A stretch of DNA of 64,000 nucleotides, taken from assembly GCA_003254905.1 (NCBI GenBank), contig QANU01063326.1, positions 62,001 through 126,000 of the forward strand. Direction: 5' to 3'. The DNA comes from Nissolia schottii (lineage: Eukaryota; Streptophyta; Magnoliopsida; Fabales; Fabaceae). The translations under genes were made by a program, and so were the position numbers. The notes beneath the pieces were generated by a model, which was not told the DNA's origin, did no database searches, and was given only the letters and a program-made list of their open reading frames with translations. How positions within the stretch are numbered: position 1 is the first letter of the stretch; each line of letters starts with the position of its first letter. This document shows, piece by piece, positions 49,543 to 60,161 of the stretch.

Positions 49543-51057
49543 CTGAAATTTTTTTTACAAGATGAAGTTGTGTGGGAAGCTGTGCACGTGGGCTTTCAAA
49601 GTGATGAAAGCTGTAGGGCCACGCCGCTGATGTGGCAAAAAAATGAGCGGTCAGAGCAAAGGTTTAGATTTGATCTCAGTGCGCATAACAATTTCTCTTC
49701 ACATCATTTAATTATTTTCTTGATTCTCGTGTCAAAACCTTATTAAGGAACATGTAGAGTATCTATTTTTGAATAATTTATAAATTAAGGTTAACACACA
49801 AATTGAAAAATAATAATAAATGATCTTCGTAATGATATAAAATATGTTAAGTGGATGAGATCAATTTCATTAACCTAACTAATACTCTACTTTGTTTTTA
49901 GGTTCAACTTGCAAGAGATTCATGAGAAGTTTTAAGGTTGGGGTAGTGGCGACAGTCGGGAGAGGTCAGAGAGATAAGCGTGATTTGATAATTTGGGCTG
50001 ATTTGATGAGGGTTCTGATTGCAAATTTTAATTTATCATGAACTATTTTTGTAATTATTATCAAATGCAATGAATAAGAAAATGTGTGACTCTTATATAA
50101 TTTTAAAAAGCTGAATGGATGAAAATTAGGGATACTATCCAATAAAACCAAACCATATGGATACTATGGTAGCCTTCGCCCCGTACGTATTAGGTATTAG
50201 TGTTAGAAGTGTTTACCCTGCAAATCTACATAACATTAGACAAAACAATGTTAGTTATCATTTAGAAACCCCAGGTAATGAATGTCCTCCATTTATTAAA
50301 GCCCGAATGGGACCTTGTAGTACCCTCTTCTTTTACTTTCCTTTTTATTCTTTTCTTACACTTTCTGTTGTTATTTTTCTTTCTTCTATTTTTATCCCAC
50401 CAACTCAGGTGCAAACAAAAAATATAATTTTTTAATTAAAAATGTGAAATTTTTTGATTTCTAATGTTATTATATGAATTAAAGTCTTAAAAATTTACTC
50501 TTTTATTTCCTTAATAAATAACCTAAGACATTGGTTATCAAAATCCTAAAATAAAATATTGTTTTTCGAGTTTAACTTTCTGGCCATTAAAACCTTGCAT
50601 GTATCTTCCTCTATTGTTTTTTGTTTGTATTTTTTTTTCTTCCTCTATTTTTATGTGAGACCTACTTTTAAGTTGTGTGCTCATTACTAATTGGAGGATT
50701 ATTAATCTCTACACAAAGATGATGGGCCAAATATTCAACTAAGGTCTATCATTTAACATATTTAAAATTTTAAAAGTGAGAATGTTAGTTTAGAAAATAA
50801 GATAAGAGTTTACATTATTAGATTAAAAAGTAGGAACCCATATACAAGACTGTGGTTATAAATTTATCAGTGACGGGAGAAATACTCATACATTTGTGAA
50901 GTATATTTAATGTTTGTTTGATGAGCATTATCAACAATTAATTTTTAGCTTATTATATTTTTTAAAATATTTTTAAATTCAATTCAATTGTTAATAATAT
51001 TCATAAAGGACCATAGGGAGGACTATTTATTTTTCTGCTCTTTAAGTTGGTTTCTTT
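49543..51057. other. Intergenic, no gene recognised
   Basis: AT-rich DNA with no exon, RNA gene or bounded element that I can support. Confidence 0.5.
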
Positions 51058-51406
51058 TGGGCTTTAAGCCATAAAATGGTCCACTTCAGGAATGAAGACC
51101 AATGGACCCAAATGGGCTGTATAACCTTGGACTTTGATAATGGGCTCGGCTTCGCAGCCGTATAAAATAAAACCCAACCCAATGTTACAGCCAAATTCTG
51201 AGAAACAGTGGAAAGACTATAAATAAAGCATATGATTGTGGTTTTAAAATTAGGGTTATTGGATACTTTGATCCTTTGCAGTCTTTGATTTTTCTCCAAG
51301 AGTAACCTAAAAATCAGAGCTTTTAAAGGTAAATGTTGATATTCGAATTCGTAATCTCACACTTTTGAGAGCGAGGAGCCCAAGTTTTTGGGGGGTTAGG
51401 GTTAGG
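51058..51406 (+). promoter_or_regulatory. RS31 promoter: site II and telo-box motifs, TATA box
   Basis: TGGGCT (site II class) at 51058-51063, 51113-51118 and 51141-51146; TATA box TATAAATA at 51218-51225; telo-box AACCCTA (minus strand) at 51251-51257; and TTAGGGTTAGG at 51396-51406 within the probable leader. This combination is typical of plant housekeeping genes for translation and RNA processing. Roles are inferred. Confidence 0.6.
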
Positions 51407-51517
51407 TGATTCCTGTGTTTTTTGTTTATCTTTTCACCCTTCGTCGATTCTTATTGATCTTCTTGTTTTTGGTGTTTAAAAAAAAAAAAAAAAGTAGGTT
51501 TGGTTTTGAAGCTGAAG

Positions 51518-53407
51518 ATGAGGCCGGTTTTCGTTGGGAACTTCGAATACGATACCCGTCAGTCAGAGCTTGAGCGCTTGTTCGCCAAATATGGCAGGAT
51601 TGAGCGCGTTGACATGAAATCTGGTAATCCTTGTATTCTTTCCGTAGCTTTCATCGTTTCTCTTATAATTTTTTTATGTGCATGTGTGGTGTGGGGTTTC
51701 TAAATGATGGTATTTTTGGACCAATAATTATTCGTAAATCTTTCATTTATTTTGTAATTTGTAATAATTAAATAACTATGTTGATCATGTAATTGCTACT
51801 GAGAAGTAGGGTATAGGATAAGGGGATAATGCTGGTTTTGTGGGTTGAGAGTTTGTTCAGAATTGCTATAACCCTAGTGGAAAATAATGGACGCCAAAGA
51901 ATTGAAAGCAATCCTTTGTTTTTTTAAGTGTTTGTTTTGACGCAGGAACTTGTTCTAAGGGAAAATATGCTTTGATGAGCTTCCTGTCTTTTTTGGAAGG
52001 AAACCTTCCATCCACAGATTGCATCATCTCCATTTTCTCACTTGATCATCTGTCACTCACTCACCTCATCGCCCCAACCATTTCAACCGGAATGTTCATC
52101 AATCAAATTTAATAAGCCATGCCATGCCATGCCATCCTATGCTTAGCTTCACTGAAAATAGGGGTTCAAATGAATTACTGTCATGCCATGCCTTCCTATT
52201 ACTGAAATCACTCCTGCTGTCTGAATTCTGAATGGAGAAGCATGCTTGGCAATGACTTTCACAATCTCAGATCTCAATTTTGGATTTTAACCATTTAATT
52301 GCAATCATCATTTTCTTCATCATTCAACGCCTCTGCAGCTTCATCTGCATCAGTCCTCACATACGTGCAGGTGTTGTATTCTTTTGATCCTGACAGGGAA
52401 AAATGATTCCTGATTTGCATGAATGTACTGCCAGCCAGGGATAACTTGTTGACTTCCATGATTGTTGATTTTGTAAGCATCTAATGCTAGTGCTGCTGTT
52501 GCAGGTTTTGCTTTTGTTTATTTTGAAGATGAGCGAGATGCTGAAGATGCAATTCGAGCACTTGACAATTATGCATTTGGTTATGAGAAGCGAAGGCTGT
52601 CTGTGGAGTGGGCTAGGGTATGATAGTGTCCTTATTATCATGTTTTAGTTTCATTACCTTGTATTTTTGAGATTATTGGAGAGGGTTTTCTATTTTTTTT
52701 TTAACAGGGTGAACGTGGCCGCCATCGTGATGGCCCAAAGGCAAACCAGAGGCCTACAAAAACTCTATTTGTGATTAACTTTGATCCAATTCGCACCAGA
52801 GTTCGTGATATAGAAAGACATTTTGAACCTTATGGGAAGGTTCATCATGTTCGAATTCGTCGTAACTTTGCATTTGTACAGTTTGAAACACAAGAAGATG
52901 CTACTAAAGCTCTTGAGTGTACACATATGAGGTCAGTGATGAGATTCTTAATATCATTGATTTGTTACAATTCTGAGATTTCTTACTTTCCCCAACATGT
53001 ACATATGAATTTCTGGTGTCATTGCACTTGCAGTAAGATACTGGACCGAGTGGTGTCTGTTGAGTATGCCCTGAGGGATGATGATGAAAGGGGTGACAGG
53101 TATGACAGTCCTAGAAGAGGGGGTTATGGGAGATCACCTAGTCCAGCTTATCGGAGGCGACCTAGTCCTGACTATGGTCGTCCACGCAGCCCGGTGTATG
53201 ATAGGTATAATGGACCAGCCTATGACAGGCCCAGGAGCCCTGAATATGGTAGGCCCAGGAGCCCTGAATATGGTAGATATCGCAGGTATTGTATGTGTTA
53301 GTAAATTTAATTAATTATCTCTTCATTTGATTTTCTTTTTTTCCTCTACCTTATATATTCTGTTATTTATCTCCAGTCGATCTCCAATTCGAAGGTCGAG
53401 AACTTAA
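51518..53407 (+). CDS. RS31: RS31-type serine/arginine-rich splicing factor
   Basis: Five coding exons: 51518-51623, 52505-52617, 52708-52931, 53034-53285 and 53377-53407; phases agree at every GT-AG junction; 241 aa. RRM1 has RNP2 PVFVGNF and RNP1 GFAFVYF (residues 1 to ~73). RRM2 has TLFVINF and RNFAFVQF (about 91-165). The tail is an RS/Tyr-rich segment with RSPEYGR-type repeats ending in [10 protein letters not shown]. Plant RS-subfamily SR proteins bind pre-mRNA in the nucleus and steer splice-site choice. The 881-bp first coding intron is much longer than the others and holds a candidate cassette exon (52397-52472). The ATG begins the RNP2 strand as in relatives ([12 protein letters not shown]). 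Upstream in-frame starts are leader sequence. Confidence 0.93.
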
Positions 53408-53450
53408 AAGCGTCTTGGGGTATGAAGCAGGCTGCAGTTGCGTGTTTCTG

Positions 53451-53532
53451 TTTGGGTGTTGGAATAGCTGGTCGCAAATAGGACACCTGATAGCTGGGTG
53501 TTTGGGTGTTGGAATAGCTGGTCGCAAATAGG
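53451..53532. repeat. 32-bp direct duplication in the RS31 3' untranslated region
   Basis: TTTGGGTGTTGGAATAGCTG followed by GTCGCAAATAGG occurs at 53451-53482 and 53501-53532, offset by 50 bp. The copies are identical. Confidence 0.9.
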
Positions 53533-54725
53533 GGAGGGTTCTTCTCAAATTTTAATGTTTGGTTTCTTCTTAGCTACTTAGCAGTTAGGACTAAATATGC
53601 TTTTATAGGACACCTGAATTTAACCTGTTTTAAGGTCTAAATCGTCAATACTTTTGCTGGCACATCGTGTCTTGCTATGATTATGAATTTACAAGTAGTT
53701 TTATGTGATGGGGTTGAACTTGCTCTTGCCAATGAATTATAACCCAAAGTTTGCATAAATGTTACTACCTAGACGGTTAAATTTAACGTTCGATGTGTTT
53801 CAAAAGGTTGCTCCTTGACACTAACAGCATATATGCATATGGGCAAATCTATTCACACTACTTTGCTTTGGATTGGTGGACGGTGGTGGTTTAGCTGAAT
53901 TACCTCCTTCAACAAGCAGTCCAAATTTCCGTCCCCTTAAAGGGGTTAAAATGTGTGAATAAAATGAACTTAAATCAAAGTGATGTCTGCAAATTTTGGG
54001 TGAGGTATTTGGTTCTACTATGCGATTTTCCGGACTATGGATTTGATGCTATTCAAAAGGGAAATTGTCAAGTATTTACATACAAATCATCAAATATGAA
54101 AGATTCAAAATTATTTAAAGTTTTGAGGACTTTGCACTCGGGTGAGTATTTTTCTATTTATCTGTTAGCTCAAAAATATTTTTTCATCCACTAATTGTGC
54201 TTACGACGAGGCTAGTGAGGCGTATATAGTGATGATGGATATCCTTTTTGGTCTATGTGGATCATGAAAAAAATAATATAGCCTATTGATATTTTTTTGG
54301 ATCTGGTTAAGTCAACTGAAAATATGACAAACTCTCTGAATGCACCAAGTCTAATTTTTAGAACGTAAACTTGATTAACTTCAGGTTGGAATAAGTTAAT
54401 CTAGCAATACCAATTCTCAATCTGGCTTTTGACATCTGCTTGTTTCAAGGAAAGAAAAATTTAGTGCAGATATTATGCAGTTGATTAACTTTTGACAAGA
54501 CTTACAAACATGTCTGATGAATATGGAAACTATCAAATGCCTTTTGTATTATTAGTGAGCTGATCAGAGATTCATTTCAATATATTCAAATTCACTTTAG
54601 CAGTTCTTCTACAAGGAGCATGAGTAACTCAAACTTCAACCTTTCTTTTTCAACTCAGATGACATAAATATACATGTTACATGTAACTTACAACTGATTG
54701 CAACAAGGGTCAAGACAAGACAAGG
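53533..54725. other. RS31 3' flank and intergenic DNA
   Basis: Probable 3' untranslated sequence followed by unremarkable AT-rich DNA. No gene recognised; the ORF at 53955-54194 has no family features. Confidence 0.5.
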
Positions 54726-55115
54726 TTAAGTTGAAGATTCAGTGCGCTCTTGTTGAATTGCTTTGTGAAGCCATGCCTCAGCATGTTGCATCATATCAGG
54801 GCTAAGCCTCACCATAAGGATGCAGAACTCTGTCTCATTCAGCTTCCCATCCCCATCAATATCTCCATGCCTTACCATAGCCTCTGCATCCTCTTTGCTC
54901 ATCCCTTCCATGCCGAGCAGGGCCGAGTTCATCCTCAGGCTCTCGGCCGTGATCAAACCCTTCTCTGTGTCTGCCAGAAGCTTGAAACCCCCACACAGCT
55001 CTGACACAAAGGCCTCCACATCTAGCTTCTCTGCCATCACAGGCAGCAGGTCCTCGAACAACGCTTCCGCAGCAGCAGTTTCTTTCGCCTCGGCTGCTTG
55101 GTTGCTGCTTTCCAT
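54726..55115 (-). CDS. KIC: Single-EF-hand Ca2+-binding protein, KIC/PBP1 family
   Basis: Intronless, 129 aa, the usual length of this family (about 125-135). The segment EDLLPVMAEKLDVEAFVSEL and the region to GLITAESLRMNSALLGMEGM match the KIC branch. One canonical EF-hand loop, D85-I-D-G-D-G-K-L-N-E-T-E96, has all Ca2+ ligands and is followed by FCILMVRLSPDMM. In Arabidopsis, KIC binds the kinesin-like calmodulin-binding protein KCBP in a Ca2+-dependent way and affects trichome shape; the relative PBP1 binds the kinase PINOID. The C-terminal amphipathic part (AEAWLHKAI) is the partner-binding region in that family. The start is the first ATG, with a TATA-like box about 130 bases upstream. 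Confidence 0.93.
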   Translation of the reverse strand: MESSNQAAEAKETAAAEALFEDLLPVMAEKLDVEAFVSELCGGFKLLADTEKGLITAESLRMNSALLGMEGMSKEDAEAMVRHGDIDGDGKLNETEFCILMVRLSPDMMQHAEAWLHKAIQQERTESST

Positions 55116-55239
55116 GGTTCTTGGAAGAGGAAAAAAATACTCACTTTTCTTCTATATTTTAAACCAAAGTTGCAAGAAGATAGCGACTTTGGAAGACTTG
55201 TGTGTATGTAATGGCTGAGAATTGGTTAGGACAAATGGT

Positions 55240-55247
55240 CTTTATAG
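55240..55247 (-). promoter_or_regulatory. TATA-like box of the KIC gene
   Basis: The minus strand reads CTATAAAG, about 125-130 bases upstream of the ATG at 55115. Confidence 0.45.
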
Positions 55248-55714
55248 ATATGTAGAAGTCCTTTTGTACTTCATGGTGTCAAGTTTTTCAGCTTTTGCTT
55301 CTTAGCGGGTCCTACCAATTAGAAATTGTGCTTGCACACTTGTATGGAAAAGATGTATCATCATCATCATCTTGCAGGAATTGAGGTATTGGTGTGTACA
55401 AACTATAGGAGTCTATGTTGACTTTGGCTATGAACAAGTCGAGGCAGATTCTTAAAGTTCACACAAGAAAATTTTGGAAGTTTAGTAACCCATTTAATAG
55501 TATTTAACCCAAAATGATGGGTTAACATGTGGTATAAGTAGAATAAGGAAACTGCAAAAGATGGGATATGCATGACAAGTAGATATATTCATATATTCCT
55601 GCGCTGCTTTTTTTCCTATTTGAATGTTCATTTATGTAATGTATGTTTTCACACAAAAATAAAAAGGAAAATCTAAATCTGTTTGTGATGGTTTCTTGAA
55701 AGTTTCCCTTGGCC

Positions 55715-56261
55715 GGGGGGGGGGGGGGGGGGNNNNNNNNNNNNNNNNNNNNNNNNNNNNNNNNNNNNNNNNNNNNNNNNNNNNNNNNNNNNNNNNNNNN
55801 NNNNNNNNNNNNNNNNNNNNNNNNNNNNNNNNNNNNNNNNNNNNNNNNNNNNNNNNNNNNNNNNNNNNNNNNNNNNNNNNNNNNNNNNNNNNNNNNNNNN
55901 NNNNNNNNNNNNNNNNNNNNNNNNNNNNNNNNNNNNNNNNNNNNNNNNNNNNNNNNNNNNNNNNNNNNNNNNNNNNNNNNNNNNNNNNNNNNNNNNNNNN
56001 NNNNNNNNNNNNNNNNNNNNNNNNNNNNNNNNNNNNNNNNNNNNNNNNNNNNNNNNNNNNNNNNNNNNNNNNNNNNNNNNNNNNNNNNNNNNNNNNNNNN
56101 NNNNNNNNNNNNNNNNNNNNNNNNNNNNNNNNNNNNNNNNNNNNNNNNNNNNNNNNNNNNNNNNNNNNNNNNNNNNNNNNNNNNNNNNNNNNNNNNNNNN
56201 NNNNNNNNNNNNNNNNNNNNNNNNNNNNNNNNNNNNNNNNNNNNNNNNNNNNNNNNNNNNN
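55715..56261. other. G-homopolymer followed by an assembly gap
   Basis: A run of 18 G residues (55715-55732) leads directly into 529 N (55733-56261). The G-run at the gap edge is probably a read-end artefact. The unread interval may contain the missing distal part of the neighbouring retroelement. Confidence 0.95.
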
Positions 56262-56410
56262 TTTGGGGGAATTATTTCTTTACCACTTTTTTAGCGGTTT
56301 TTTCTAATGATTGACCATAAAAAGTATTGGGAATCCTGCATTTATTATTTCATACTATGGCTTTGTGGCCTTAACGTTAGTGTAATCACGATAAAAAATA
56401 AAGATAAAAG

Positions 56411-56562
56411 TCAAATACAGGGAGACATACCCACCTGGGGTAACTGTTTCCCTGGAGAAACTCACGAGATCTTCCTCGGGGAAACAGTCAAATACAGGGA
56501 GGCGTACTTACCTGGGGTAATTGTTTTCCTAGAGAAACTCACGAGATCTTCCGCGGACCTTC
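56411..56562. repeat. 77-bp tandem duplication
   Basis: TCAAATACAGGGAG starts at 56411 and at 56488. Both copies continue through CCTGGGGTAA, TTCCT(G/A)GAGAAACTCACG and AGATCTTCC(T/G)CGG with scattered substitutions. Confidence 0.9.
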
Positions 56563-56616
56563 TCCCCCATCTTGGGCTCCATCTCGGGAAGGTTCACTTC
56601 TTATGGTCGGCATACC

Positions 56617-57520
56617 TTAGTACTCCTCGACCCGCTCTTGTATTTCTATCAAACTCCGCAGAGGTCTTTTAGACAAATTCTTTGCAGATGGGCTACCCTT
56701 TTTGAGCCCATTCGTGAGACCCATTAGTACTGCCTGTGGTTGCAAATCTTCTACCTGGGCGCATTCTTGGTAGAAGCGGTCCAGGTATTGGCGAAGCGAC
56801 TCATCTCCTCTTTGTATTACTCCTAAAAGGCTTACTGCCGTCTTAGGTTTTGTCTTCCGTATGGTAAAGTTAGCCAGAAAACGCTCCGCTAGATCGTCAA
56901 AGGATTGGATGCACTTGGGTGTGAGTGCGTTAAACCACACTGAAGCTCCTTTCCTCAGAGTTACCGGGAACGATTTGCATTGGATGACGTCTGAGGCTCC
57001 GTCCAACACCATCCTGTGACCAAAAACATCTAACTGATGCTGATGGTCTGTGGTCCCATCATACAGTTTCATGTCCGTGGGAGGACGAAAACCGTGTGCG
57101 GGCATCGTGTTGAGAATTTCATCTGCGAAAGGGTGATTCTCCTTCCCTTTCACCTTCCTCACCCCAGTGCGTGCTTTTTCAGCATTGTGGGTGTTTACTT
57201 CCGCGGGCACCTTGTACACGGATTCTTGTACCTCTTCATTTGTTAATGATTGACTTTGGCCATCACCACGGTTAAGACTGTCGATATGGCACTCCCTCTC
57301 GCGAGTCCTGTATAATTTGCTTTTGTTTTCGCTCCACGTCCTTCTTGGCTTTCTCAGCCACAACGCGAATTTCTCTTTGCTTCTTCTTCTCCTCTTCTAC
57401 CTGTGCTAGTTGTAGTAGAGCCGCTTCTAGCCGTGCGATCTTCTCTGCCTCAGCAAGGTCTAGGGGAGGGGGCAGATCACTATCGATAGCTGGGTTTTGC
57501 GGTTTGATAGGTAGTGGGGG
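56617..57520 (-). pseudogene. Broken gag region of a Ty3/gypsy retroelement
   Basis: A 248-codon frame (57363-56617) contains the retrotransposon gag (capsid) domain: KLYDGTTDHQHQLDVFGHRM, then CKSFPVTLRKGASVWFNAL, FDDLAERFLANF, RGDESLRQYLDRFYQECAQV and LMGLTNGLKKG, ending in a stop right after LIEIQERVEEY. The preceding N-terminal part (Glu/Lys/Ala-rich, about 57520-57300) lies in a different frame, so a frameshift breaks the gene. No protease, reverse transcriptase or integrase follows before the gap. Plus-strand ORFs here are shadows. Confidence 0.85.
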
Positions 57521-57727
57521 TGGGATTCGTTCAGGTATAGGTGGGGGTACTATTGGCTTGGGAGAAGGTGGAGTTAGTTGGGAAGATGGAGCATGGGTTC
57601 TTACGGATATTGATCCGCGGGTCTCCCTGGATGTTGCGACACGATATGTTTTTCTGGTGTGTTTTAGTGGTATGGTGGCAGAGATTCTTCAGGGTCCAAA
57701 AAATGTGTGGGATGCCGTAAAAAGTCC

Positions 57728-57743
57728 CCACAGACGGCGCCAA
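57728..57743 (-). other. Primer-binding site of the retroelement
   Basis: On the minus strand TGGCGCCGTCTGTGGG follows the LTR end (AGTACA) after one extra base. TGG at the start complements the CCA end of a tRNA primer. It resembles the TGGCGCCGTTG-type sites of plant Ty3/gypsy elements. Confidence 0.75.
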
Positions 57744-58121
57744 TGTACTGAAGTGGTACAATTTGGATCCTGGAGCTCCTCTGCGGGTTCAGGGTTGCTA
57801 GGACTGGTACCTGCAAGGACTTCGATGCTCAAGTCAGTGAAGGTTCAAAGCAGTAGGGGAATCAAGGGGGAAATGAGTTCTAGGCGTATTTGGTGTGCTG
57901 CTTAGGTTTAAATATCTGAGTGGTGGCCGTGAATTCCGCTATGCCGGGGATCTTTCCGTTGAGTTGGCCTCCGAGGATCGTGGAGAGTTGCTCGCCGGAG
58001 AGAGGATATCACGGGCCGAGAATATCTTTGATCGTTGGCGGGGTGATAACTCGGGTCGGGTTGATCTGCAGACCTTCGAGTTTAGGTTCCAGGATGGGTT
58101 TTAATGACCCAGTCTATAACA
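57744..58121 (-). mobile_element. 5' long terminal repeat of a truncated Ty3/gypsy element
   Basis: On the minus strand the segment starts TGTTATAGACTGGG (58121) and ends TTCAGTACA (57744), with the TG...CA ends of LTRs, length about 378 bp. It abuts the primer-binding site and the gag remnant in the expected order. The partner LTR is not visible and may lie in or beyond the assembly gap. Confidence 0.8.
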
Positions 58122-59480
58122 AAATAAACGTGATAATCTTATTGGGGCAATAATTGTTTTGAGTTTGGCTTCCATGAAACTTCCTCTTGTCCTTCTCTCT
58201 ATCAAATTTTGATATTCTTGCATCCTACTCTATCTTGTTCCCAAATCAATCATGTAAATTTGTCAAGTGCTATAGCAATTTATATATTCTTGGTTTAAAA
58301 CCAGACAAGGTGGCTGCATTTTAACATGGGGCCTCCCATGTTTTCCTCACGTCTTTTTTTAAAAACAATGAATCACAAAATTGGTTTACATCTTTGGTTT
58401 GTGGACCGTTATGTTGTTGTTGCACCGAACCTATACTTTTAGTCCATCTCTTATGGGATATAATATACCTACCACGTATTAAATTATTATCGATCTCGAG
58501 ATATTAAATTTTGTTCATAAGAAACAACCTGTTAGATCATGCTAGAGGTGCGAACATGCTAGTTGATGAAATTGACCAGTTCCTTGTAAATTGTAATGGT
58601 GTTGGCTCAGATCAGTCAATTTTCTACCAAAAATAATGCCAAGTTGCAGTGGGATGATGGACCAAGTTGTTAGCAAAGATTATCTCATTTCCTCAGTTAT
58701 TACGGCATAAACTAAGAAGGAAAATGATATTCCTCTTGACACAATATACACGACTATGTACTCGACAAATCTTATGCGTTGATTTGTGTTTGATTTTTTC
58801 CTTTCTCATTTTTAATCTTTTAAACTTGAAATAACTGTCCTCCGATCTTTTTGTCGAGCAATTCGTGCAAACTGCAAATGGTATGTCCTGCCATTTATAG
58901 CATTGCTCAAGAAGAATATCTCTGATTATATGCTTGGTGAAGCACTCAAAAATGGTTGCTCGAAGTGTGAATGGTTGAGAATATGCATCAATGTCCATTG
59001 CAGGAGTTTATTATTGTAATAAATTATGAATTATTATTATTACAATAGTTATGAACCCTTATGAAAATTACAAATAGTTGCAATTAGTGAAATAAATCAT
59101 TGGATTGTCACATCAATCAGTTACTTAAAGTAATTCATGTTAATCGATGATCCACTAATTGATACATATTCAACTAATTCATCTTACTCAGTCTCATGCC
59201 TACGAGAGTACTCCGCTACATATTCAACTAAAATATAAGATAACAAATGTAATAATCTCACCTAAACTTTGAGAGGTTAGGATATATTTTTATAAATCAT
59301 GAGTATCATGGGTAATATCACTTAGCCCCTACAATATATATGACAAAGTGACCCTAAAAGTAAACTTTCAGCAAATCCATTTTTTCTTTTTGAACTAGAA
59401 GTTGTGTTTTTATTTTTTATCTGAAAACTATAAGATCTTGTAACAAAGAGTCTGGTCCGGATCCCCAAAAAGTGCATACA
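58122..59480. other. Intergenic, no gene recognised
   Basis: AT-rich DNA between the retroelement and the eS30 promoter. Nothing supportable was seen; the 101-aa minus ORF at 58693-58998 has no family features. Confidence 0.5.
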
Positions 59481-59484
59481 AAAA

Positions 59485-59555
59485 TGGGCTTAGCATGTTT
59501 AGAAAATAGAATTGGACCCACCAGTATGAGCCCAGCCCAAAACCGTAAACCCTAG
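59485..59555 (+). promoter_or_regulatory. eS30 promoter: site II motifs and telo-box
   Basis: TGGGCT at 59485-59490, its inverted copy AGCCCA at 59529-59534, and the telo-box AAACCCTA at 59547-59554, all within 200 bases of the ATG. This pairing is characteristic of plant ribosomal protein genes and coordinates their growth-linked expression. Confidence 0.75.
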
Positions 59556-59675
59556 CCGACCAATACAGATCCAAATACAAATAGCACCATCTCGTTCCTA
59601 CAAGACCTTCTTTCTGTTCATAGCCGCTGAAGAGGCAGAGAGGGAACCTCTCAGAATCACAAACTCAAGCTCATC

Positions 59676-60161
<486 letters not shown>

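Noticed and set aside
55696..56314. Two ORFs of about 200 aa
   Set aside because: They consist almost entirely of the unread N gap.
57345..57905. 186-aa plus-strand ORF
   Set aside because: It is antisense to the retroelement leader, primer site and LTR; no protein family.
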